A stretch of 32,500 nt of DNA from Cristatella mucedo (lineage: Eukaryota; Bryozoa; Phylactolaemata; Cristatellidae): positions 2,050,001-2,082,500 of the forward strand of contig WPIO01000063.1 of the NCBI GenBank assembly GCA_009760855.2. The letters are read 5' to 3'. Shown here piece after piece: positions 21,130 through 30,312 of this stretch. Position numbers and translations under genes: made by a program. The notes under the pieces are model-generated. The model saw nothing but the letters and a program-made list of their open reading frames with translations. It searched no databases and was not told where the DNA came from. How positions within the stretch are numbered: position 1 is the stretch's first letter; the number at the start of each line of letters is the position of its first letter.

Positions 21130-21227
21130 GCGGCAGAGGGCGCTCAGAAGCCGCCAGCTCGCGCGCTCGCCGAACGGCTTGCGCTCGCGCGAGCGAGCGT
21201 ATCGCACGATTGGGCGCCCTCTGCCGG
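21130..21227. promoter_or_regulatory. Inverted pair of CTCF-like motifs
   Basis: 21214-21227 (minus-type orientation) matches the CTCF core at 13 of 14 positions, and 21130-21143 (plus) at 12 of 14. They share the 12-bp core GGCAGAGGGCGC in inverted orientation about 70 bp apart. Palindromic CG runs lie between them. The match could arise from GC composition, so confidence is low. Confidence 0.3.
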
Positions 21228-21688
21228 CGGCTTAAGGCGACGAGCTTCCTCGCTTCCGACGGGTTGAGCGCAAGTATCGAGTCTTTCAAAGTGTATCGAG
21301 CTTCCTCCGGGGCTCACCTTTTTAAATGCGGCCCACGACGAGCGTTGATCAGCCGTAGCGAACAAGCGCGGGCGGAATTTTCGCCGACGCGGGCAGAATT
21401 CGCCGACGCGTCGGACCTGTCTTCCCCCTACACTAACGCCCCAGAACAGGCTCGGCTGCAAGCCTCGGAAGAGCGGTCATCGAGTGCTTTTTCGGAGAGA
21501 GCGGTCAGCGTGCCGCAACGTGGCGTTCTCTCGGCCATCTAGCGAATTCGTGCGCACGCACCGCTGCGCTTGCACACTGGCGCAAATGGGCTCGAGTTCG
21601 GCGCCGCCGTCCACGCCGTCCACGGCGGTTGAACGTGCGTAATCTCCGTCGTCGCCAATACCGAGGCTCCCCTGCCCGCTCCGAGTCA

Positions 21689-21732
21689 GCCGCGCCGCGC
21701 CGCGCCGCGCCGCGCCGCGCCGCGCCGCGCAG
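21689..21732. repeat. (CGCGC/GCCGC)n pentanucleotide array
   Basis: About eight to nine exact GCCGC units lie in tandem inside the CpG island. The poly-Arg/Gly/Ala frame on the minus strand is an artefact. Confidence 0.93.
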
Positions 21733-22895
21733 CCGCAACGCTAGCGCTCAATTTGGCCACCCGCCAGCGTCGTCGCTCCGACCCGTCGCGGGGTGAACGA
21801 GGAATCGGTTGACGCCACGAGCAAGCCGGGCGCTGACGCTGGTGCGGCGACGCTGCTGCTGCTGCCGCCGCCGCCGCCGCGAGACGCGCTCTCGTCCGCG
21901 CGGGTGATTCGCCGGGCCGGATGAGTTCTGCACCGAAGAAAATGAAATTCTGCACCGAAGGACGAGGATCGATCGAGCGCAACGCGCTACGTGCCGCTAC
22001 CGGTCTAACGCTGAGTGCCGACTGAGCTCAGGCGAGACGACTCTCTCTTCCTTTGGCGTCCGACGCTGCCGCGAAGCCTCGACTTTCGATTTCCGCTCTC
22101 GCGCGCGCGGCAGCCGCGCTCCGGCGGATCGCTGCGCGAGCGGTGGATGCGCATGCGCGCAATCGCGCATATGGCGGCGCCGCCGAGCGGCGATCGCTAC
22201 TGCAGTCGCGGCTGCAGAGAGCTACGAGAGCATCCATCCTCCGCTACGTGCACTACGCGCGCGCGCGTCGAAGGTCGAGGTCGAAGCGGTGGCGTGCTAA
22301 ACAGCCAGATTATTATGACTGATCTACATTGTTCGCTCTTCCTGAACGGTAACGGCTAGGAGCTGACTACGAGGCAACCTACAACAGAGGCCGGATTAAA
22401 GCCGACGCCGTACACTAGGTAGCCATTTGTGCTACCGGATGTTGGCCTAGGCAATTTAGCCGATTTGAGCTCTAGGCCGCGGAGCCGTTGGTGTATGTCG
22501 CGGCCACTGTTGAACGTCTGTTACAATCCGTTGCTTTCAAATAGACTTGTCTACGAAATGGATGCGGACTTGCTTTGTGAAGGTAGGGAGAGCTCGTCGT
22601 CGTGCTTCCGAGTTCCGCTACCGGTTGGCAAACCTGCGTGCATTGGCGCAGCACCTACTAGTCGCTAGTCGCGACGCAGGCTCAGACGTCACCAGTACTC
22701 GTCGCTTCGTCGGCTGAGACTAGCGCCATTACGAGCGCTGCGCTTGCGGTCTAGTTCTGACCGGATGCGGAAGCTGCACACTATGTTTGCAATAAGGTAA
22801 GTGGGGGAACCTCCTCACTTCCTTCCCCCACCCCGCGAGGTCCTCCGCCATCAAGCCGTGCGTGGCGTAAAGCTCAAAGTGGACAGAAAAAGAGT

Positions 22896-23072
22896 TTGTT
22901 GATTTAACAGCCTCATTTAACTAGCGGCAGAAGAGCCTCAACGGCTGTCGCCGCCACTTGCAGTGGGCAATAAATGATTGCCCACTGCAGGGCTCCAACC
23001 CATGACCCAGGGGTTTAACCCATGACCTGGGTCGTGGAGAGCGGGCACCTCACCCACTGGGCTAAGGAGACC
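22896..23072 (-). mobile_element. SINE S1 copy, minus orientation, well preserved
   Basis: The body GATTTAACAGCCTCATT is at 22901-22917, followed by GCGGCAGAAGAGCC and GGCTGTCGCCGCC, which can pair with each other. Next is a perfect 13-bp hairpin (22959-22971 with 22977-22989, 5-nt loop). The B-box region GGCTCCAACCCATGACC (minus-strand promoter) and the A-box region CCCACTGGGCTAAGG (about 23053-23067) follow. A 20-bp piece of the head (AACCCATGACC...) is tandemly duplicated at 22998-23035. It lies just beyond the NR4A 3' end. Confidence 0.75.
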
Positions 23073-23256
23073 CGCGAGTACAGTAAGATAAACTCCTTGC
23101 GTCGCTCGCCGAATAACGCGCTCAGTCCCCGAAGCCCACCGAGCGCTGTCGGCATTCGGAGGTGCGAGGCATCCCGAGCGAAGCGCTTCCGGCCGCCCTG
23201 CGTCCGCGACCTCTACACTAACTCGGCTGGCATCACGATATACAGCGACTCAGCAG

Positions 23257-23262
23257 TTTATT
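23257..23262 (-). terminator. Polyadenylation signal candidate AATAAA for the NR4A-type gene
   Basis: The minus strand reads AATAAA here, 567 bp downstream of the stop codon at 23829. GT-rich sequence (TCGTGATG, TTAGTGTAG) follows within 60 bp, as expected for a cleavage site. It would give a 3' UTR of about 0.6 kb. It is the first exact AATAAA after the stop that I noticed. Confidence 0.5.
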
Positions 23263-23828
23263 GACGGCGTGCGATAGCACACAACGAATAGTTCACGCAA
23301 AGCAGCACATAGTAGCTCGCTAAACTGAGAAGGCTAAATTTGTTTTTTTTTATACAAACATAACTTGTGTAGACGTTAAGGAATATACGAGTACAAAACT
23401 TTTAAAATTTACGCCGGCGCCCATCGCTCGCCAACTACGGGTCGGTCGGTCGGGCGGTCGGGCGGGCGGGCGGCAGCCGAGGCGTCCGCGCTCGCGGCCG
23501 CCGCCCGCAATGGCGTTCAGCAGCTTAGTCCAGGCCGGTGCCAGCGCGGCCGTCGTCGTCGTCGTAATCGTCGCTGCCATCGCCAGCGTCCCCATTCGTT
23601 ACACTCGCGTCCGGCGGGAAGTCGTTCCCGCGCTGCCGAGCTCGACAGTCATCCGGAACGGTCGCCGCGGCGGCTAAGCCGCGGCGGCGACGTCTTCGCG
23701 TGGCTCTCGCGGTCGCGACGTGAGAGCAAGACATCGTCACGTCTGTGCCGTCACCGCCGCGAGCGCCAGCGAACGACCGCTCAGCGGCGGCCCGGCGGCG
23801 GCGGCAGGTCGCGTCGGCGGGGCGGCCG

Positions 23829-24130
23829 CTACGACATGTCAGCGGAGCCGCCGCCGCCGTCAGCCACGGCGGCGGCGGGGCCGTGGCTGAACCGGAAGAG
23901 CTTGACGAGCTTGTGCGGGACGGGCAGGCCGCAGTCGAGCAGCGCTTGGTGGAGCTTGAGCAGGACGCGCTGGCTCATCTTTCGCAGCTCCGGCATCATG
24001 GCGAGCGTGCGGCTGTACAGGTGCGGCTTCTGCTGCGCCTCCGGGTTGTACGTGCAGTGGTCGCGGAGCGTGTCCACTATCTTGCCCTCGGCGCTCTCCA
24101 CCTTCTCCAGCTGCTGCACGCCGGCTCTCT
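23829..24130 (-). CDS. NR4A-type nuclear receptor, last exon (LBD helices 8-11 and C-terminus)
   Basis: NR4A receptors (Nurr77, Nurr1, insect HR38) are orphan transcription factors that act in the nucleus without a classical ligand. This exon reads RAGVQQLEKVESAEGKIVDT, LRDHCTYNPEAQQ, YSRTLAMMPELRKMS and VPHKLVKLF. It aligns with the family's RHGLKEPKRVEELQNKI, LKDHVTYN-type, SxLLGKLPELRTL and PAIIDKLF. The acceptor ACCGCAG (24131-24137) leaves AG as the first bases, completing a codon (CAG) with the C of the upstream exon. After KLF the family normally ends DTLPF (helix 12, AF-2). Here it reads RFSHGPAAAVADGGGGSADMS and TAG at 23829-23831, with no DTLPF in any frame. The remainder has no disablement. 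The opposite-strand frames are shadows. Confidence 0.93.
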
Positions 24131-24269
24131 CTGCGGTGAACACGAGCAAAAGTGACGCGAAATGAAGAGACGCGCCGCGCCCGCCCGCTCGTCGCGGCGC
24201 GAAACTCGAGACCCGCGAGCCGTCTCGGAGGCGGCGCTGGCGGCCGGCGGCGGCGGCGCGAGCACTCAC

Positions 24270-24448
24270 GGGTCAGCACGGCAAGGATGAGCATGCACGC
24301 GTGCGCGTTGATGTCGATGTCGGCCATTTCGAGCGACAGCGAGAAGTCGGCGGCGATGGACAGCAGCTCGCCGGCTAGGCCCTGCAGGTGCGCCCTTCGG
24401 TACACGGTGCCGTTTGACACGGTGATGCTGTCCTCCGACGCCTTTATC
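24270..24448 (-). CDS. NR4A-type nuclear receptor, LBD middle exon (helices 5-8)
   Basis: The exon encodes IKASEDSITVSNGTVYRRAH, then LQGLAGELLSIAADFSLSLE and MADIDINAHACMLILAVLT. The family has KLIFCNGVVLHRLQC, VRGFGEWIDSIVEFS and NMNIDISAFSCIAALAMVT, so the SNGTVYRR beta-turn and the DIDINAHAC helix align without gaps. The acceptor is CCGTTGCAG (24449 upward) and the donor is ACCC|GTGAGT (intron from 24269 down). The exon starts with one base that completes AGG from the previous exon and ends with one base that begins CAG in the next. The phases therefore agree on both sides. The 139-bp intron to the last exon is CG-rich. Confidence 0.92.
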
Positions 24449-25004
24449 CTGCAACGGAGTAGCCAGTAGCCAATGATGACGAGAAAGGTGAGCGAGTGGC
24501 AGCGGCGGCAGAGACCCGGCAGGCCAGCGAAGGCAGGCCAGCAAGACGCGCAAGTCGACGGCAAAGAAGCCGACGGAGGCGGCAGAAGGAGGAGAACGAG
24601 GAGGCCGTCGAAGCGGAGAAAGGCCGAGTATTCCAAAGTCTAACATTGCCCCTGCCATACGTCGCTCGAGCACCGTTTTAAGTGCGTGCGTGAGAGCATC
24701 TTGCTTTTTTCGCAGGGTGCGAAATAAACGCACTTCGCTCAGAATACGACTTTAATTCCGAGAATCGAAATAATCGCGGCAAACAAGAATCACCGGACGA
24801 CGAGCCGACGCTTCGGGTCAAAGGTCGCGGCGTGCGAGTAGCTCTCTTCTTAATCGCGTCCCGCTGCCGCCACTCGACGAGCGAGCGCTGCTGAGTGGCG
24901 CTGCCTTAACATGCGAGTTTTACGGCAAAGGCCGCGCTCCGATTACCCGAAGCCAGGCGGCCAGCGATCGGGTCAGCTCCATACTCACGATAGCTAGCCG
25001 GAGT

Positions 25005-25515
25005 GCCCAAGTGCTTGGCCTCTCACCTTTGACCTTCACTGGCTACCCCGCCGAGTGGTGCATTGAGTTCGACGGTTTGTCACTCACTTGTAGGTCCCTT
25101 TGTTCCATTACTCCGGCTAACCCATGCGAACCACTTCACAATCAGACTGCTCGAATCGCCCGCTATATGCTGTTCGGATTAAAATCGTTTAGCTTTGCCT
25201 CGTTTCGACCTCAAATCCTTCGGAGACCGAACCTTCAGTTCGTATGCTCCCAAAGCCTGGAACTCATATTCGACTTCTCGCTTGACGACTTGAAGGAAGT
25301 TAAAAAGAAGCTACTGTGCGCTTTTTACTCTCAGTGTTTGCTGGGTTTAATTTTTGATTTTTGCTCCGTGTGATTTTTCCTTTGTGTTATGCGTGCTGAT
25401 ACTGTGCATGTTATCCTGAACCCATCGGAAAACTTCCTATGCAGCGTCTACAAAGTACCTTGAAAGATATTTAGTTTTCTCTTCGCGGGTTATGGAAATG
25501 TCTTATAATTATTAT
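25005..25515 (+). mobile_element. LINE-B 3' fragment, plus orientation, in NR4A intron
   Basis: LSPLTFTGYPAEWCIEFDGL, then SLTCRS, aligns with LINE-B LADLHWLPVKQRIEFKVLSL. Further on FASFRPQILRRPNLQFVCSQ and LELIFDFSLDDLKEVKKKLL match the C-terminal block of that family. The 3' UTR (TACAAAGTACCTTGAAAGAT and ATAATTATTATA) matches the 8606-8700 region. It lies antisense to the host gene. An insertion or deletion removes the middle part. Confidence 0.7.
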
Positions 25516-26284
25516 ATAGTCTCTTTCTCTGGCGAACTGTCAGCTCGCATACTCTATTAATTCAATTTTTTCCGCCCGTCACTCAGGTGCCAACTTTTTC
25601 GCCAGCCAAGAAAGCGATATTAGTGTCCGCACAGTTTGAGCTGGTCGTATCCTATTTTGCCTCGTCATCCGAGCGGCTAAAGGAAGGAAAATGGCTGCTC
25701 CCAGCACGACAAAAGCCTCGCCGGTACGTTTACCGGCTTCCCAGAATTCCTGCTGGCAGCAGTCGAGCCTCGTTTAAACCTCGCTCCCAAATAGCCAGCT
25801 TTTGTTTTCGATTGCCAGGATTCCTGGGAGCCAGAGCAGAACCAACGTGCAACGATCTAGCCCTTAGGCTTCTGGACAGCGAGCGAGCCGCCATAGGATA
25901 CGCCGTTCGTCAAAGACGTACAGGTGGAATTCAAGCATATTTCGTGACATATCCATTTTGCTGACTTTAAAAATCCGGAGTTTGATACCGCGTTTTAAAT
26001 TGTTTTCAACTACTTCATTAGATTTGAAGCATTATTTTTCGGAAAAATTGTGTTTTTGCAGGCAATTTCGTTGGCATTTATCCCACGCCTTGAGCGCCGT
26101 AGTGCAAATTGCTCGTGGGCGTGGCTGTAGCTGTCAAATGGCCGCTGTAAGCAGCAGCATTCGCCACTCTTAGACGCACACTTGAGGCAGTGCCGGCTGC
26201 GCTAGCTACCAGTGGCGGCGGATCGAGTGCGTCTGCCATGGGCGTTCACCTCGCGGGTAAAAGAGCACTAGGAGAATTTTATAA

Positions 26285-26475
26285 TAAAATGACTAATTAA
26301 AAAGTTAAAAACTAGCTGATTTAGCAGCCTTTTTGTACAGCGACAGAAGAGCCTTTACGGCTATCGCCACCACTTGGAGTGGCAATAAAGGATCGCCCAC
26401 TGCAGGATTCGAACCCACGATTTCGGGACCGAGGTCGTAAAAAGCAACCACGTTACCTTGTTCGCCATCACGGCT
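26285..26475 (-). mobile_element. SINE S1 copy, minus orientation, in NR4A intron
   Basis: The tail AATGACTAATTAAAAAG and the body CTAGCTGATTTAGCAGCC (26313-26330) are followed by the pieces CAGAAGAGCC and GGCTATCGCC. A partly decayed hairpin (AGTGGCAATAAAGGATCGCC) and a good B box (GATTCGAACCCACGA at 26406-26420, minus-strand promoter) come next. It has the same orientation as the host gene and ends about 120 bp from the next upstream exon, so its pol III promoter lies close to the splice donor. Confidence 0.7.
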
Positions 26476-26595
26476 CTCGCTAATCTATATTGCAGGCGTA
26501 TTTCCCAACTGGCTCCATTTAGTAAGCCGTGGGGGGGCACGCTTGGCCAACTGCTCACGCGCTCGGGCGGCGGCTTCGGCGAACGCTTCGCGAAC

Positions 26596-26780
26596 CTCTG
26601 AGCGAGACTGACGAGGAAGAAGTCGAAGCAGCGGCTCTCGGCCAGCGTCTCGCGGTCCTCCTGGCTGACCTCGGAGAAGGCGTGTATGCGACCGAGCCAG
26701 AGCAGCAGCACGTGACTCGTCTGCTGGAGCACGTCCATCAGGTAGCGCAGGTTCTCCTTGTCGCTGGAGAAGCTGCTCAT
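26596..26780 (-). CDS. NR4A-type nuclear receptor, LBD exon (helices 1-5)
   Basis: The exon encodes MSSFSSDKENLRYLMDVLQQ, TSHVLLLWLGRIHAFSEVSQ, EDRETLAESRCFDFFLVSLA and QR. It aligns with the NR4A region ending QQFYDLL, then [39 protein letters not shown] and YR. The helix 3-4 signature (W-x-x-x-I-x-x-F, then D-x-x-x-L-x-E-S) is intact. The acceptor is CACTTGCAG|ATG, phase 0. For the donor I chose CAGAG|GTTCGC because only this joins the next exon in frame (AG+G = Arg). A stronger-looking GTGAGC about 40 bp downstream is out of phase. The initiator-like ATG at the exon start is internal. Confidence 0.88.
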
Positions 26781-27197
26781 CTGCAAGTGGCAGTCGCCCA
26801 CGAGCTGTAGCGGCGAGCCGCGACCGACGGCAGACGGGCGACGGCGCCGGCGAGCGCGAGGCACATTCTACGGCTGCGAGTGCGCCACAGCCACCGTGGT
26901 GGTAGTCTCGCATTAGGGTCGGGCGCACTCGCCGGATCTCTCGCTGCCTATTAGCGGCGGCGGCTCGCTGTCAGTTTCATCGATCGCCTCAGTGCGGTTG
27001 TTTTTTAATGCCAGCATGCGCTGCAGTGCTCTCCTATGCGGTGCATGCGAGCGTGAGTAGAGAGCGTGAGGTGAGAGATATATACAACGTGAAAAAAAGT
27101 CTTGAGAGAGAGATGGTGAGAGATCGACAGAGGAGTAAGATCTGCATCGTATGTACGTTTATATATAGCGAGCGAGAAGGAACGAGGAAGAAGAATA

Positions 27198-27254
27198 GAA
27201 GAGAGAGAGAGGGAGAGAGGGAGGGAGAGAGAGAGAGAGAGAGAGGGAGGGAGG

Positions 27255-27324
<70 letters not shown>

Positions 27325-27358
27325 AGAGAGGAAAAGAGAGAGAGAGAGAGAGAGAGAG
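27198..27358. repeat. (GA)n/(GGGA)n polypurine tract
   Basis: About 160 bp of almost pure purine on the plus strand is built from GA dinucleotides with GGGA interruptions. The overlapping Glu/Arg frames and the minus-strand Ser/Leu frames are repeat artefacts. Confidence 0.95.
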
Positions 27359-27453
27359 AACATGTCAAGAGGGACATTTACTTCTCTTAAGGAAATTCGT
27401 ATCTCATTATTTTTAATTATTACGTCGACCGTTGTGCAAGGAAGAGCGAGGGA

Positions 27454-27455
<2 letters not shown>

Positions 27456-27491
<36 letters not shown>
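27456..27491. repeat. (TA)18 microsatellite
   Basis: This is a pure TA run of 36 bp, lying 17 bp from the left end of the MITE at 27509. Confidence 0.95.
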
Positions 27492-27493
<2 letters not shown>

Positions 27494-27508
27494 AGATACG
27501 TAGATATA

Positions 27509-27802
27509 CAGTGGTGGAGCCAGGCTCATCATCTAGGGGGCAAGATCAGCAAAATGTTTATCTAGTGGGGCAAGGCCCGAAAGATTTTCAAGTAGGCGGG
27601 GCCAGACTCGAAACTATTGAAAAACTATAGCGTAAGATCGTTGCGCTTATTCGACACGAACTCGTCGGTTACTCCTTCAGGAGAATTTCTGAAAGCCTAA
27701 TTTCTTCGTTGGTGACGGTCGCGGGGGGGGGGGGGGGGAGGGGCGGGGTGCGTCGGAACTGGGGGCGGCTCAGATCGCTGCCCCCCCCAGGCTCCGCCAC
27801 AG
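27509..27802. mobile_element. hAT-like MITE, about 294 bp
   Basis: The left end CAGTGGTGGAGCCAGG and the inverted right end CTGTGGCGGAGCCTGG agree at 13 of 16 positions, a terminal inverted repeat of the CAGTGGCGGA type seen in animal hAT elements. The flanking 8-mers TAGATATA (27501-27508) and GAGATACA (27803-27810) agree at 6 of 8, the 8-bp target duplication length of hAT transposons with later mutation. The interior has G-rich repeats (GGGGGCAAG, GGGGCAAGG, GGCGGGGCC) and a G19-like run at 27723-27739. No transposase frame exists, so it would depend on an autonomous relative. Confidence 0.6.
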
Positions 27803-29480
27803 GAGATACAGATAGATGGATGCATACATAGAAATGTAGATAAAGAGAGGGAGCTAGCGCAAGTGCTAGATTGCCGCTGAGTGAATGCCGTTCGCCGGGC
27901 GAGGGTCCGAGACGGGTCAGGTCAGGCGGCAGGCACTCGGCGGCTCCGGCGTTCGCGGGCCCATCATCAGTGCTGCGGCTCTCGGGCGGCGGCTATCCCA
28001 GGCATCCACAGTCTCGCGCAGCCCGTCGTTTTAGTCTCGCTCGACAGTCGAGCAAACAAACGGACGCACCGCAGGCAAGTGAATTCGCAGACGCCTGGCG
28101 GCCCTGTGTGTCTCCGAGAGCGGGCGGCGCAAGACCTCAAGCTGTCACCTCACTCTGTAAGAGCCTCATGCCCAGGGCCTGCCACTTTCGAGACGAGACG
28201 AGAGTCCCGAGTTCCACGCCGCTGTTGCTAGTTAGGCGGCCTGCGTGGCGTGGCCGAATCGGCCGAATCGACGACGCGTCCGGGAGCTCGGCGTCGCCGG
28301 CGCTCGAAACCACTCAGCAGCCGTGCGGCTCTTGCCGCCGCAGCCGCGACTAGCTCGATTGCTCGGCGTCGGCCGAGCGGAGTAATCGAGCCAATGACCT
28401 CGGCGCATCTTTCACCGGTCGACCGGAAGCCGCCGCCGCCGCACTGGCCTCACGGCGAATGCTGCTTGTAGCGAGGGGGAAGGCTCGCTCGCGGCCTCGG
28501 ACATTCGGGCCGTTGTTTTCCCCTTGCACTCCGCAGCAGCAGCAGCGGCGTCGGCCGCTGCCGCCGCCGCCGCAGCGATCTGACATCCGGATTAGCGTGG
28601 GCCCAGACCTCTCACGCAGCGGCCGGCGGGTCGTGCCGCAGCTAAACACGGGGCCCCTTGCGTATGGCTTTAATTATAGGAAACAATTAATGAGCGAACC
28701 CTAGGAGGCCATCGCTAACAGGATAAGAATCGTGCTGCAATTACTACCGTCCGACCGACGTGTGGGCAGCCGTCGCTCGCTGTTTCAAATTTTGTCAAAT
28801 TAACTCTTTGTACGACTACCGCGGCGCAGCAGTTGGTGTCGGCCAATATGGCGTTGTATCGGGCTCTGCCCTACGTGGCCTCTGGCTGCTGTCGCCACTA
28901 CGGCCAGCGTCGTCGAAGCCACCGCCGCGGTGATTGGCTTGGCGGACGGGGCAGCAAGCAAGTGCACCCAGGAACGCTCGGTGGCGACGAATGACCGCTC
29001 CGCGGGCAAAGAACGACGAGAGCGAAGAGATCACGTGGCGGCGGACTCGGCTTCGACCGAAGGACAGCCTGCTAGCTAGAGACGCGACCACAGAGTACCC
29101 CTCGGCCGCCGCACTCACGGCCGACGGGCTCGCGAAAGCGACGCGCCCGTTGCGGTACGCGGCTGCCGAGCTGCGACAGAGCACGCTCAGACGACAGGTG
29201 GCATAAGCGGCGCCCAGGGGAGGCGACTGCTTCGAGTCTTGGCATCTAAAAGGATGCTAATTTTGCAGACAATTGTTTATAATTGGTGAGATGCGAAGCA
29301 GCCCGCACATTCTATTTCTGCTGTCTTGAACAGAAGCCCGCCCGTTGGAGGTGAAATGGTGGAGGCGTGCGAGTGCGTCCGCGCGCGAACCGACCTGTAA
29401 ACGTATGCAAGCGTAAAACTTGCACGGCAACTTGCCGATTCGGCAAGTTCGGCACATTCCGCATTAGTGCATTCAACACG
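27803..29480. other. CpG-rich intronic block, no exon recognised
   Basis: From about 27880 to 29210 the sequence is GC-rich with multiple simultaneously open frames, none showing a known domain. Lying inside the NR4A gene just upstream of the LBD exons, it could be an internal CpG island or alternative promoter. The evidence is compositional only. Confidence 0.35.
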
Positions 29481-29489
29481 GTGTGAACC

Positions 29490-29596
29490 TGAACACGCAC
29501 ACGCACGCACACACAGGCGCACACACGCGCAAGAACACACACACACACACACACATGCGCGAACACACACGCACACACAGGCGCACACACACACGC
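29490..29596. repeat. (CA)n compound microsatellite
   Basis: CA dinucleotides are interrupted by CG, GG and TG variants (CACGCACACACAGGCGCACAC). Cysteine/valine-rich minus frames are artefacts. Confidence 0.93.
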
Positions 29597-29984
29597 ACTC
29601 GCTAAGGCACAGAGACGGTATGTACCTTGCTTGTCGGCTTAGGCGTATTTATACGCTCTTGTTCGTACGCCAATTCATGCGACCTTCGGCGAAATATGTA
29701 TCCGCGTCATATTCGCGAGAACGTGGGGCGGGGCTGTGGGGAATCTGACTTCCCCTTGGAACACCAGGAATGGGTCTTTGGATGCACGGTCGCTCGGCAC
29801 CCTGTACCGCGACTTGGCATGGTCAAGGTCGGGCCACTTCTTGGCATCATCCTGAGTACGTGCAAACCCCGATGTACGAGCTGCAAGAGTAGCTGCCGAC
29901 GAGGCCCGTTGAGTGGGCGTGCCGCTAGTAAAAGTAAAGGGTCACCGACACAGCGGCCTCAGTCGTATTGCGACGGAAGTACGA

Positions 29985-30095
29985 CCGTCACCTCGCTTGC
30001 AGCTGGGCGATGAAGAATTGCCAGCTGCAGGGCTTGAACCCACAGCCGGGGCCCAGGCATTCGAGCACCTCGCCGGAGCTGCACTACGATGCGGC
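29985..30095 (-). mobile_element. SINE S1 partial copy (head and hairpin), minus orientation
   Basis: The hairpin arms TGCAGCTGG (29998-30006) and CCAGCTGCA (30021-30029) and the B-box region GGGCTTGAACCCACAGCC (30030-30047) are clear. The A-box region follows at about 30065-30090. The body is largely missing or decayed upstream. It lies about 220 bp from the NR4A exon at 30313. Confidence 0.6.
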
Positions 30096-30312
30096 GGTTC
30101 CTTCCAGGCGGCCGTTTAGCTGGCAGGTGGCTGCGGTCTAGCTGCCCCTTCCCTACGACCGCCGAGTGCGTGCGCTGGACCCGGCGGCAAAGCGGTGCCG
30201 CCTCCTCACCACCGCCGCTGCTGCATCCGCCGCCGTCCGAGTCAAGCGGAAATGCATTCGAGCGAAGAGCGGCGGCCGCCGCCGCTGCTGCGGCGCCGAG
30301 CCATCGACTTAC

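Larger units (their letters stand above)
20357..22895. other. Large CpG-rich island, no gene confirmed
   Basis: The stretch from about 20380 to 22300 is CpG-dense with many GCGCGC runs. Frames are open on several strands at once, and none shows a domain. It contains a TATA-type element, a pair of CTCF-like sites and a GCCGC tandem array, noted separately. It may hold the promoter of a gene or non-coding RNA with small exons that I cannot see. From 22320 onward composition returns to average. Confidence 0.45.
24449..26595 (-). other. NR4A intron between LBD exons
   Basis: This is a 2.15-kb intron with a LINE-B copy (25005-25515) and a SINE copy (26285-26475). The frame at 25587-25964 (plus, 125 codons) has no recognised domain; it includes an imperfect inverted repeat (25734-25751 with 25817-25834). 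Confidence 0.8.
26781..30312 (-). other. NR4A hinge-LBD intron (3.5 kb)
   Basis: The intron starts with a textbook GTAAGT at 30312 downward and ends CACTTGCAG at 26781 upward. It contains long GA, TA and CA microsatellites, a hAT-like MITE, a SINE fragment and a CpG-rich block (about 27880-29210). No exon was recognised in the CpG-rich block; an internal promoter is possible. Confidence 0.8.

Noticed and set aside
23745-24165. Plus-strand frames opposite the NR4A last exon
   Set aside because: They are antisense shadows of the GC-rich coding exon; the minus strand carries clear nuclear-receptor similarity.
25734-25834. Imperfect inverted repeat GGCTTCCCAGAATTCCTG and CAGGATTCCTGGGAGCC
   Set aside because: The arms are short and mismatched and no further transposon features were seen; it is probably coincidental.
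27008-27565. 185-codon Arg/Glu-rich frame
   Set aside because: It is the translation of the GA and TA repeats inside an NR4A intron.
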